From Paramacrobiotus metropolitanus (taxonomy: Eukaryota; Tardigrada; Eutardigrada; Parachela; Macrobiotidae), in assembly GCF_019649055.1 (NCBI RefSeq), contig NW_026570303.1:372001-436000 (forward strand): a DNA stretch of 64,000 bases, read 5' to 3'. The notes under the pieces were generated by a model. The model did not search any database. It was not told the DNA's origin and saw only the letters and a program-made list of their open reading frames with translations. The first letter of the stretch is position 1; each line of letters opens with the position of its first letter. Position numbers and translations under genes: made by a program. Positions 22,840-32,868 of this stretch are shown in pieces.

Positions 22840-23370
22840 GTGTCTGTGCGTCGGTCACCGCCAGCAAATGCACATATGCGCGATCGTACCAGTTACTGAA
22901 TGCACACCTGCACGGTGGCCGTACATACTCACGCCGCATGTAACTCGGGGTGTCTGTGCGTCGGTCACCGCCAGCAAATGCACATATGCGCGATCGTACC
23001 AGTTACTGAATGCACACATGCACGGTGGCCGTACATACTCACGCCGCATGTAACTCGGGTGTCTGTGCGTCGGTCACCGCCAGCAAATGCACATATGCGC
23101 GATCGTACCAGTTACTGAATGCACACATGCACGGTGGCCGTACATACTCACGCCGCATGTAACTCGGGGTGTCTGTGCGTCGGTCACCGCCAGCAAATGC
23201 ACATATGCGCGATCGTACCAGTTACTGAATGCACACATGCACGGTGGCCGTACATACTCACGCCGCATGTAACTCGGGGTGTCTGTGCGTCGGTCACCGC
23301 CAGCAAATGCACATGTGCACGACGGTACCTGTTACCGAATGCACGCATGCACGGTGGCGGTCACCGCCAG
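22840..23370 (+). repeat. 110-bp tandem units, left arm
   Basis: Units begin near 22840, 22950, 23060, 23169 and 23279 with GTGTCTGTGCGTCGGTCACC, and contain GCAAATGCACATATGCGCGA and TGCACGGTGGCCGTACATAC. The first four are almost identical; the fifth is diverged and truncated. Lengths near 110 bp keep different frames open, so the cysteine/histidine-rich frames over this array are not genes. Confidence 0.9.
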
Positions 23371-25749
23371 GAAATGTTAACATGCACAGTGATATTTACA
23401 ACGGGATGCAGGCATATGACGGTAATCACGGCAGGCAAAAATGGGGGGCGGTCTGCCCCCCCCCTGTTTTCGAGTTTTGACCGCCGGGAGGGGGGCGGAC
23501 TGGAAAACGTGGCTGTAGGTGAGCCGCCAGGAAGGCGAATAAACTTTAATTTTTTCGAATTTTTTTAGTTTTTTTCGGATTTTTTAAATTTTTTCAAAAG
23601 GTTTTTTCAAAAAGTTTTATTAAAATTTTAAAAAAATTTCATTCCGTCCCCCGGCGGACGGTCCAAAATCAGTCCACCCCCCGACGAATCTGGCGCGCTC
23701 GACAGCCCCCCGGCGGTTATTATTCCGGTTATTAAAAAGTTTCTTCTAGAAAATTGCCTAATCAGAATCGTAATCTGTTAGCATTGCTGGTCGCAATTTC
23801 GTCAAAAGGGTAACCCTCCGGCTAGGTCGGTATCACCAGTTTTGTGACATGATACAGTAGACCTCAGTCTGCTTTTGTCATAGCAGATATTACTTGCCAT
23901 TGACTGTTTTGTTATGTGCATATTGTTCTGGACCTTCCATAACACTGCATGAACCGTAAATTATTCCACTATGAGCTGAAGAAATTATGATTTGTTGGAC
24001 TGAAGATATTAAATGTAAATGCATTGACTGTTTTGTATATGTGCATATGTTAATCGAAGACCTCACTCAGGACATAGTCCTGCTACGCTTCAGTCATGGT
24101 GCCCGCAAAAGCGAGTGCACTTTCCTAGTTTTACTATACTTCATATTCAGATATGTACCGGTCGCAGCAAGAACGAATAAAAAGCCAAGTTTCCTGTTTT
24201 CAGAATCATGAGTTTCCCTAATTCAAAGCAAATCTATGGACGAACACAGAGCCCACTGTTCTGAGGGAACAAAAGAACAATGCTCAAACTGCTTGCAGCA
24301 TGAGTAGCTTGCAATTTTGTTATATTTTTTGCCTACAGCGGTGAACAAAGAACAATTAGCGAAGAATTGAAACGGCAAGGTGAGCGAATGCAGTTAGTTA
24401 CGAGTACCTTGGAACCTAGCACTAGGTAAACTTTATGTTCCACTTGGCGGTGCCTGGAAATGATAACAATCGTTTTTCGTCATTCACAACGGCCGGCTGA
24501 ATACATCTCAAGCGGCACATCATTACTGAAAGCAGGAAATTTTTCTTACAATTTGTGCACGTTTTTATAATTTCGACGACAACCTGATCTCCTGCCAAAA
24601 TTACCTATAAAAAACGACACAGCTTGTATGCACAAAACAGTTCCAGTTTAATGTGTCGAAACGCCATATACGAGTATTTAAAGCGTTGAAACATTCCATT
24701 AGTTTTAAAAAGAACTTAGCTTTCGAAACTGCGAATTAATTGCTTAATACTGTCATGTTTCGCTTGCTGGTAACTTCTTATCTGTACAGAGTGCAGGTTT
24801 TCGTATAATTACAAAATCACCAAGCCAAGTTAACTAGGAAAGTGCACTCGCTTTTTGCGGGCACTGCATGACCGAAGCGTAGCAGGACTATGTCCTGAGT
24901 GACTGGCACCCCTTTTTACTGTGGGCAGTCTTCTTCGATTATTTATTGCCATCATCCCGGTTGGTATAATTTTTTGTACAACGACAAGTGAAATCTCGGC
25001 CTGTGACCCCGGTACGCATTTACGTAAAATTTCGCAAATCGCAAATGTTTCGAAACAGTCCAACAAATCATAATTTCTTCAGCTCATAGTGGAATAATTT
25101 ATGCCGGTTCATGCAGTGTTATGGAAGGTCCAGACACAATATGCACATATGCAAAACAGTCAATGGCATAGTAATATCTGCTGAATATAGTATGAATTGT
25201 TGGATTTGGTAACGCTGGTGACGGTTTATAAAAAGCTATAGACTGACCAAAAAAGCAGGATTCCCGTATAGGTCTACTGTATCATGTCACAAAACTGGTG
25301 ATACCGACCTAGCCGGAGGGTTACCCTTTTGACGAAATTGCGACCAGCAATGCTAACAGATTACGATTCTGATTAGGCAATTTTCTAGAAGAAACTTTTT
25401 AATAACCGGAATAATAACCGCCGGGGGGCTGTCGAGCGCGCCAGATTCGTCGGGGGGTGGACTGATTTTGGACCGTCCGCCGGGGGACGGAATGAAATTT
25501 TAAAATTTTAATAAAACTTTTGAAAACCTTTTGAAAAAATTTAAAAATCCGAAAAAAACTAAAAAATTCGAAAAAATTAAAGTTTATTCGCCTTCCTGGC
25601 GGCTCACCTACAGCCACGTTTTTCAGTCCGCCCCTCCCGGCGGTCAAAACTCGAAAACAGGGGGGGCAGACCGCCTTATTTTGCCTGCCGTGATTACCGT
25701 CATATGCCTGCATCCCGTTGTAAATATCACTGTGCATGTTAACATTTCC

Positions 25750-26283
25750 TGGCGGTGACCGCCACCGTGCATGCGTGCATTCGGTAACAGGTACCGTCGT
25801 GCACATGTGCATTTGCTGGCGGTGACCGACGCACAGACACCCCAAGTTACATGCGTCGTGAGTATATACGGCCACCGTGCATGTGTGCATTCGGTAACTG
25901 GTACCCTCGTGCATATGTGCATTTGCTGGCGGTGACCGACGCACAGACACCCCGAGTTACATGCGGCGTGAGTATGTACGGCCACCGTGCATGTGTGCAT
26001 TCAGTAACTGGTACGATCGCGCATATGTGCATTTGCTGGCGGTGACCGACGCACAGACACCCCGAGTTACATGCGGCGTGAGTATGTACGGCCACCGTGC
26101 ATGTGTGCATTCAGTAACTGGTACGATCGCGCATATGTGCATTTGCTGGCGGTGACCGACGCACAGACACCCCGAGTTACATGCGGCGTGAGTATGTACG
26201 GCCACCGTGCAGGTGTGCATTCAGTAACTGGTACGATCGCGCATATGTGCATTTGCTGGCGGTGACCGACGCACAGACACCAC
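25750..26283 (-). repeat. 110-bp tandem units, right arm
   Basis: Five units in inverted orientation to the left array. The diverged truncated unit is innermost (about 25750-25850) and near-identical units lie outward, mirroring the left arm. Keeping the same unit order in both arms suggests the arms are homogenised or arose by one inversion-duplication. Confidence 0.9.
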
Positions 26284-26335
26284 ATTTTGCATTATTCTTG
26301 AACATAGAAGACCTTCGCTACGCTTCGGTCGATTA

Positions 26336-27438
26336 GTCCCTTAGGTTGCAAGATTAACGGCTCGCAACATCCCCATTCTGAATATGGCAAACCATTTCGT
26401 GCTATCCACATAGCATGCGTGATCTGTAAGGATAATGAACCGTATCTGAACAGCTAAATTTAGCGAAATAATTGTAGCACGCCCGACATGTACTGTTCAT
26501 TTGAGCAAATAACAACCCATTATTCATAATTCCTGCGTGGATGTTTTGCAAGTAGGATATTACTTAACTGATCTCGCTGCATCTAACTACCGTGTCTAGA
26601 AACAGGTGCGTTCTCCAGCTACTGGCAATACTAAAGCGGTTCAGATTGCAAATGTGTTACAAGGGTGAAGGGCGATATTGATCATTGTTTTATCTTGGCT
26701 CTACAACATTGATTTAAGGATAGAGTGACTCGTTTTTCGCCCTGATTTTATGAACAGGCATAAACTTAAAATTAAAATTCTTCTTGCATTTTATTACCGC
26801 AAAGAAATTTAATCCTGTACGACTCTTCCTGCACAAGATGGCAACATCAGTACAGTACAGTCATGTGGGAGATTTCAGCGCTAGCAACTACTGAGTATTG
26901 TTTACTGTCATTTACAATGTTACCTTATTCCAGTAAAGTAATTTCAATAACTTGCTGTAATGACTTTTTACTTCTCCTGCAAAATGTGCGAATCGTCTCG
27001 TTTCGCTCGTCTTGCATAATGGGTCAGGACGGATGGACATCCGGATATCTGGAGGAAGATAACTGGTGGTGCACAAATCCTACAAGGACAGAGGAAATCA
27101 CAGTGGATATAACGTGATAATAATGTTCGATGGAACCAATATAGCCCATTATTAATCAAGCTTCTTTGTGGAAGGATTCGTGGGATTACCACGAAATGTC
27201 ACGCCTGTCAGCTGACATACGATAGTGGATGCGAAGAGTCTATATGCACTATGCAGTACATGGGTGAAGGAACAAATAACTAAAATAATTTCCGGTGTTT
27301 CAAAGAACGGCTTCCCATGTTAAAACAGTACGACTTAGATGCCGGGACTATCGTAGCAGTATACAAGCTCAGTCTGGCCGTCTCCACTCTACTATCTACG
27401 TCTACATTTCACCACTCAGCTTAGTCTCTACGGGTAAA
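26336..27438. other. Upstream region of GPCR 5
   Basis: No supported gene. Around 27255-27290 the block ACATGGGTGAAGGAACAAAT matches the region upstream of the 9406 receptor. A plus frame at 26863-27117 is open but unremarkable. Confidence 0.45.
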
Positions 27439-28539
27439 ATGAGCAACAAAACTTTCAACACGTCGAATGTGTCGAACGGCTCATTGCCACGGCGAGAAAC
27501 ACTCTCCGCAATGGAAATGCATATCTGGATTGGAATACAGTTTGGCACAGCCAGTTTCGCTGCTGTCCTGATGATTGTGTTCTTAGTAATAATGCACCGC
27601 TTGAAGAAATGGAAAAAAGGCTCAGGCTTACTGATTTTGCATTCCGTTATCATAGACTTCTTATACTGCGTTGTCAGCATGCCCATCACCACACTGCCTA
27701 TCTACTTGACGCAGATGAACTTCTCATTCACGTACTACTGTTCGCCGGTATACTTCTTTCTCCTGGTCAATATTGGTGTAAGCAACTGGACGTGGGCGGC
27801 GCTCGCACTCAACCGCTTCATCGCCATCATTCTGCCCCATCGTTATGCCACATTTTCTTCCCGATGGGTATCGTTTGCTGCGCTCCTCTTTGCATGGATC
27901 CTGTCCATCGCCGTAATGCTTCCTGCGGCCAATGTTTTCCCGGGTTTGGTGTACGGCAAAAATGCAGCGATTGGCCATTGTGGAAGGATTTTGGGGAAGG
28001 GGACGTACGTCCCAGTGGCCATCGTGGGTACAACATACGGAAGTCTGTATGTCTTGCTTGGGTTTCAGCGGTTAGGTTGGCATACCACTGTGCTGACGGA
28101 CGAACTGGAACAGCGAATCCGGAAACGACGACTATCCACTGTCAAAGCACTGTTCCTCTCATTTATCTTAAATTGTATGACAGTACCTGCTCCCGTTCTG
28201 TTAACAACATACTTTACCACGGTGTGGTCCAAGGATGTGCGGTCTTCAATATACGCGAGAACGGTGCAGTTAGTGGCCTACGCTGCGAACCCGGTCAGAC
28301 TACCATGAATGAAATCTACTTGTCTGTTCACTGTTTTTATTCTGTCAATCTTTTTGTAGGTAATACTCTTCATTGTTGGTTCTGAGTACAGAATAGCATT
28401 TAGAAAAGACGTTGAAAAATGCCTGGAATTTTTAAGGAACAGAACGCCAACGGTCAAAGGAAACCATGTCGCTCCATCGCAAAAGGTGGCCGGCGACTTG
28501 TCCCATCAAGTCCGTGTCACTAATTTCCAAAGCGCTTAG
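27439..28539 (+). CDS. GPCR family member 5 (class-A-like 7TM receptor), 2 exons, short loop 2
   Basis: Exons 27439-28293 and 28360-28539 (gtcaga...ttgtag, phase 0 after Asn-Pro) encode 344 residues. Start at the family MSNKT ATG. Same signatures as the paralogues: sequons, LKKWKKGSG, YYC at TM3, ALNRFIAIILPHRY, GHCG in loop 2, a basic loop 3 (RIRKRR), NPVILF in TM7. Two differences stand out. About ten residues between loop 2 and TM5 (paralogue IVSNLMPIF-type segment) are missing, leaving GKGTYVPVAIVG, so TM5's extracellular entry is shortened. The last exon is 180 nt instead of 117, extending the cytoplasmic tail by about 21 residues. In frame throughout; whether the receptor still folds is open. 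Confidence 0.85.
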
Positions 28540-29882
28540 CACGGGACTATAGGAAGTAGGAACCACTGGTATCAGGCATGTTTTCCTTGTATGACTTTAC
28601 GGTACGATGAGCGGTCTACTAAGCTACTAAGCTCGCACCAAAAGGCGAAAAGTTTATAAAAATTTGATTACGAAAATGTATGCCGAGCCTTTCGGTGTCT
28701 TACAACGAACCATGTCGGTCTTACTTTCGTCACACTAACTTTCTCATGTTCTATGTATTACTTGGGGTTATAAATTTTAACCAAAATTTGAAGCAGTGGA
28801 TCGAAGCAGTGACGATTTTGAACTGAAATAAAGAGCTAGACGCGCAAAGAGTAATTAAGTGAGTTTGGGACCTCTACACTTTTTGTAAGCTGTCCGAAAC
28901 AACGAAACGGTGAAATACTGTGCAGTACACACCAAGATCTGTCAACCAGCTGCAAATCAAATTCAATCTTAGCCAGTGCCGCCTTTTTATGCCAAACAAC
29001 AAGATAACTGCCTTGAGTCATTTTTACCGTTCGATGAAATGCTGCTTTGCAGACTGCATTGTCTGTGTGCATTTTCGTTGTATTTGAGGTATAATCAGGA
29101 CCGAGCGCATCATATTTCAACCAGAATAGGTTGTCTTTGCCGCACGATCTCTGATGCACTACATCCTGCACAAGCCAATGAACAGACTATAAATTTCGGA
29201 CTAAAATTCTTCATGCGAAAGTACTGTGATCGTGATCAGGCAATATGGAGCAGTGATTACAATTACATGGAGAAAGCGCGACTGCGTTCTAATCAATACC
29301 GGCGCTACTGTTACATGTTGCTGTATTAATTTTCAAAATAATGTACTTAGTAAATGATCGTGTTCTTATTATTCGCCCCAACCGACGTATCAACGTATCA
29401 AGCAAAATCTCTCCTGTGCCATCCAAAAGTTTAAACATATAGTCGATACAACCAACAACGTCATTTCGGCTATGCTAATGCGTGGGCGCTCGTGAATTTA
29501 GGTAGAGTCCGCAGTTTGTGAGAATTTAACATCTCGGCAATCTTAATGTGACAAAGAAAACAATAAAACCTGTCAATTAACGCCCTTCCCCCCCCCCCGG
29601 CTTTTCTGGACTCGTTAAGCACTATGCTTTTCTCGCGAGTATCTTCACTGTCGAGACTCTTCGGTACGTATCAGTAAACGTACCGAAGAGTCTCTTCGCT
29701 ATATTAGTATCACTCAGAAGTGGTTCTTTAGTCATTACATGTAACTCTTAGGCGTTGTGGTTACTCGATCTCTCCACAAACTCTTAGGCGTTGTACAACA
29801 TTTTGCGCTACAAGTACCAAGTACAACCGTACATTGGCACGGCAGCAGGAGCGGCGCAGTGTTATGATAATTTTGTTTGCAG
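28540..29882. other. Intergenic: orphan GPCR-upstream block, C run and hairpin
   Basis: About 28840-29330 resembles the sequence that lies upstream of the 12720 and 19709 receptors (GCATTTTCGTTGT, AAATTCTTC.TGCGAAAG, ACCGGCGCTA), but no receptor follows. A run of ten C lies near 29590. A perfect hairpin with 16-bp arms (29653-29668 and 29679-29694, GAGACTCTTCGGTACG) and a 10-nt loop follows. The giant LTR element begins at 29883. Confidence 0.5.
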
Positions 29883-30231
29883 TCTAATGCTAGATCCAGA
29901 ATGGATCCAGGGACAGAGACTCAAACGGGATGAATCCTGTGGAGTGAGCAATACGATCTGGATTGCGAACTATGCGAAATCACAAAACGCCGCACCGTAA
30001 ATTGCTGACTTTTTAATATTGAAAAGTCTGGAGAACAGAAAATCAATAATGATCGGCGCAGCTCGATCGTAAAGCGTGGAGCCCGTTCAACAGTGTGCAA
30101 CACTGTGCAGCACGTGCTATGCCGCGCCCACTAACAAAACACAAGCCAATCAGAGGCGAGACACAACACAGACACGTAATCCAGTGGCGAGTAGCGTTGC
30201 GGACGTGAACGCTAGTGAACCCCCGCTCACA
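29883..30231 (-). repeat. 3' LTR of the giant element
   Basis: Begins TGTGAGCGGGGG in element sense and ends GCATTAGA; 349 bp, same as 54038-54386. The terminal TG is present but the 3' end is not the common CA. The stretch just upstream in element sense ends CCCCCCAGAGGCA, a weak polypurine tract. Confidence 0.95.
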
Positions 30232-31660
30232 TGCCTCTGGGGGGATGCCGAGCTCCTGTGAGGCCCAACACTCTCCCGAATCGACGAAAACGACGGTCGC
30301 CAGTGTCTGTGCGTGCTCAAAACATCAAATTCTCTTAATCCATTTTATCACATCAATTCCATAAAGGCACAATTTCATTTAATACGATGTGAATAAAGGG
30401 ATCCAATTATAAAAATACTATCATAAAACAGATCAACAGTTAAACAGATCAACAAAAGTATTAATCAAATGTAGACTAGGATCCTCCATTTCTGACTCGT
30501 AAAGGTCACAGGTCCTGTCCACCGTTTTCCGCACTTTGGCCCATTCCGCTCTGTTGAGCAATCCTGCGCATCCATAATGCGACTTCATCACAATCCGCTT
30601 GAGAATCAGGTGCGTATCAAGTACGACTTAGGAATACTGCTTCGTCTTTGGAATAAGGTGCGTATCAACTGTACGACTTCAAATGAGATCCAAAAGGTCA
30701 TGGAGGGACGTCATGTAGACAAGCGTAGTTCGCTTCCTCCCTGGTAAAGGTCATCCTTTGTTGAGATGATCCGTTGAGATGTGTGACTCATTTTGGGTTA
30801 ATGGTCCCAAAGGTCATGCGACTTGAATTCCATTACGGTGACTCTGTTGGGCAATTGGTGATCCCAAAGGTCATCCGACTTTTCTTCAAACTTCCATTAA
30901 AGGTCATGGAGGAACTTAGCCAATTATCTGCGGCTTTCAAGCACTTCTTCGCTTGCCTCCCTGGTAAAACTTGCAGTTTGACCTTTCCGTCGCACATCCA
31001 ACTTCAGTATGCCTCGAGCGGCCAGAGTGCCGGCGAGTTTACCGTAGCATCTCTGATGGGGCCGGCTAATTACCGCATTGAGTTTACCCCATGAAATTTC
31101 CACCTTAAATCTTTTACTCTTGTTCGCCGCTTGTGGCTTACGTTATTACGAGAAATCCGGCTTGGTTACCGTAGTTTTTTCTCGTTTTAATTTTAACACT
31201 GAATCGCTTAAAGAGAGTGCCGGCATAGTTTACCGTAACAACTCTAATGAGGCCGGCTGATTGCCGCATTAAGTTAACCTCATCAATATTCCACCTGTTG
31301 TCTTTCTCTTTTTCGCCGCTTGTGGCTCCGTTTCGTATTCAAGAGATCCGGCTTGATTACCGTCGTTTCTCTTGTCAATTTATAACATTGAATCGCTTAA
31401 GAAGGAGAGCCGGCTAACTGCCGTAACTACTCCCTTGGGGCCGGCTTTGTAGACCGAATCAATTTCAACCCCAATAGTATTCCACATGATTTCTTTAGGC
31501 AATTCTGTGCTATAAATGCTGCAAACAACAAATACACAAATACAATTAATGTTAACATGTCACATATCACGCCCTTTATACAACACCGTTTTTTATTTTT
31601 GTGACGTACCGACAAAATGCCGTAGACGTCCTTTCAATAGTGTGATCCTAACGATCAACA
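30232..31660 (-). other. 3' noncoding region of the giant element
   Basis: No protein is called here. Six AAGGTCAT/C words in plus orientation at about 30503-30905, opposite to the usual orientation in the coding part, are followed by the hairpin array at 31023-31474. This region would be the 3' UTR of the genomic RNA. Confidence 0.7.
31023..31474 (-). other. Array of eight covarying RNA hairpins
   Basis: Eight copies of one fold in element sense: an outer stem, a 5'-side bulge of 5-12 nt, an inner CGG-loop-CCG stem (loop 7-9 nt, GCCGG on its 3' side), then the outer stem closes. Outer arms (plus coordinates) are 31023-31027/31051-31055 (CAGAG/CTCTG), 31056-31061/31087-31092 (ATGGGG/CCCCAT), 31148-31155/31178-31185 (ACGAGAAA/TTTCTCGT), 31214-31218/31241-31245 (AGAGT/ACTCT), 31247-31252/31278-31283 (ATGAGG/CCTCAT), 31340-31346/31368-31374 (CAAGAGA/TCTCTTG), 31404-31407/31430-31433 (GGAG/CTCC) and 31435-31440/31469-31474 (TTGGGG/CCCCAA). 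They sit in a roughly 190-bp tandem repeat of three hairpins per unit. Outer-stem changes between units are matched on the other side, the signature of selected RNA structure. Confidence 0.8.
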
Positions 31661-32782
31661 CTATTCCATTTCATTTGAATCGCCCTCGCCATCTCTTGGC
31701 GGGCGCTTCTTAGCACTTTCGGGTTGATTACGATCAGATGTCCGGTCAATTGGTTCCGTTGAATCAACTTCCATGACCTTTGCCGGGTCAACTTCGCGCT
31801 GGCCACGACCTTTACCTTGGCGACTTCGCTTAACCGCCTCAAGTCGATGGCGTGCGTCATTTTCTTTGAGTCGCAGTTTTCGGTTATCAGGGTCTTCCGC
31901 CAATCGACGCTGCACGTCGGCGAGATTATCCCGCAGCTGTTGGTTTCGTATGCCGCGTCGTCCCATCTGGTTGGGAGCGCGTTCCGGACGTCGGTCGCTC
32001 TTCTTCACTAGGAATTCATCGATGTACGTTTCAACTCCGTCCACTGGTTCGACGTAGTCACTTCCCAGGGAATCTTTGATCTTGTTGACCCTTTCTTCGA
32101 CTTGGGAGGCATGGCGCTGTATCAAGTTGCCCTTTTCCATTCGTGTCTTACACTTTTTCAGCGCCTTTCGAGCTGTGTGCGCTATGCTGATATGTTCCAT
32201 TGGTTGTCCCAATTTAGCGACATGAGCTCGGAAGAACGGTGGGATGTCATCTCTCATGGTATTGGATACCAACTGGTTCTGTGTCTTATAATGTGCCAGT
32301 CTCGCAGCGAAGACCTTTTGCCCCATTCTTTTTGCGGCATAATCTGTGGGATCCACTTGAAGTCCTACTGATGCTCTGGCTGCGAGCAACTTGAAGGCTG
32401 GATTCACATGTCGTAAAACAAACTGGGCCACGTATTCTTGTCGTTCGGGATAGTCTCTGTAATAGAACTGTGTCATCCCGATTGGGTCAGTTGTATCCAG
32501 CGGTACATCCAATAAACTCAAATCCACCAAACTGTGTAGCCCATTCCGTCGAATAGGGAGATAACAGTCCCGTACCGAATCGCGGTGGATGAATAACCGA
32601 CGAAAAATTCCTTGTTCCACACCCTGTTTAATCTCTCTCGCATATCCGGAGTCAAGTAAGATTTGGCGTAGCTGGTTCAGCATCGTACCAATCTTGTTAG
32701 CTTCGGCTGAGTCCAACTCTATTCCGAAGTACCGACAAATTTCAACCGTTTGCTCGTCAATATCATTCATATTATTTTCCAT
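31661..32782 (-). CDS. Giant element, last extra frame (373 aa), unknown
   Basis: No family recognised. The N-terminal two thirds are mixed alpha-helical-looking sequence (Phe/Leu/Arg rich, including FIHRDSVRDCYLPIRRNG and QEYVAQFVLRHVNPAF). The C-terminal third is highly charged and basic (RRGIRNQQLRDNLADVQRRL, then KRSRQGKGRGQRE), suggesting nucleic-acid binding. No signal peptide or membrane segment, so not an envelope. It is the frame closest to the 3' noncoding region. AAGGTCA words are sparse here compared with the rest of the element. Confidence 0.55.
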   Translation of the reverse strand: MENNMNDIDEQTVEICRYFGIELDSAEANKIGTMLNQLRQILLDSGYAREIKQGVEQGIFRRLFIHRDSVRDCYLPIRRNGLHSLVDLSLLDVPLDTTDPIGMTQFYYRDYPERQEYVAQFVLRHVNPAFKLLAARASVGLQVDPTDYAAKRMGQKVFAARLAHYKTQNQLVSNTMRDDIPPFFRAHVAKLGQPMEHISIAHTARKALKKCKTRMEKGNLIQRHASQVEERVNKIKDSLGSDYVEPVDGVETYIDEFLVKKSDRRPERAPNQMGRRGIRNQQLRDNLADVQRRLAEDPDNRKLRLKENDARHRLEAVKRSRQGKGRGQREVDPAKVMEVDSTEPIDRTSDRNQPESAKKRPPRDGEGDSNEME

Positions 32783-32868
32783 ATCGATGGTATCCGGCTG
32801 TCGATTATCGAATCTGGAATTCTGTCGCTGATCAGCCTGGCGACGATTATTCGGTTCATGTTGACCTT

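Larger units (their letters stand above)
22788..26332. mobile_element. Foldback-type element, 3.5 kb, long inverted arms
   Basis: The left arm (22788 to about 24003) is the inverted copy of the right arm (about 25056 to 26332). Termini are TCGACCGAAGCGTAGCGAAG on the left and its exact reverse complement on the right, with 3-bp direct repeats TTA at 22785-22787 and 26333-26335 as likely target duplication. Each arm has, from the outside in, five 110-bp tandem units, a G/C-run plus A/T-run segment, and a unique segment; the left arm lacks about 90 bp present in the right. The 1.05-kb centre has no transposase. This is the architecture of Foldback/Galileo-type elements. A 3-bp TTA duplication is also what PIF/Harbinger makes, so superfamily is uncertain. 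Confidence 0.8.

Noticed and set aside
22840-23370. Possible CRISPR-like array (regular 110-bp repeats)
   Set aside because: Units are contiguous with no variable spacers, and the setting is a eukaryotic foldback element.
22835-23568. Overlapping Cys/His-rich open frames on both strands (repeated MHTCTVAVHTHAACN-type peptides), also at 25399-26285
   Set aside because: They are translations of the 110-bp tandem units in the foldback arms. Every frame and both strands are open for the same reason, with no start, splice or domain support.
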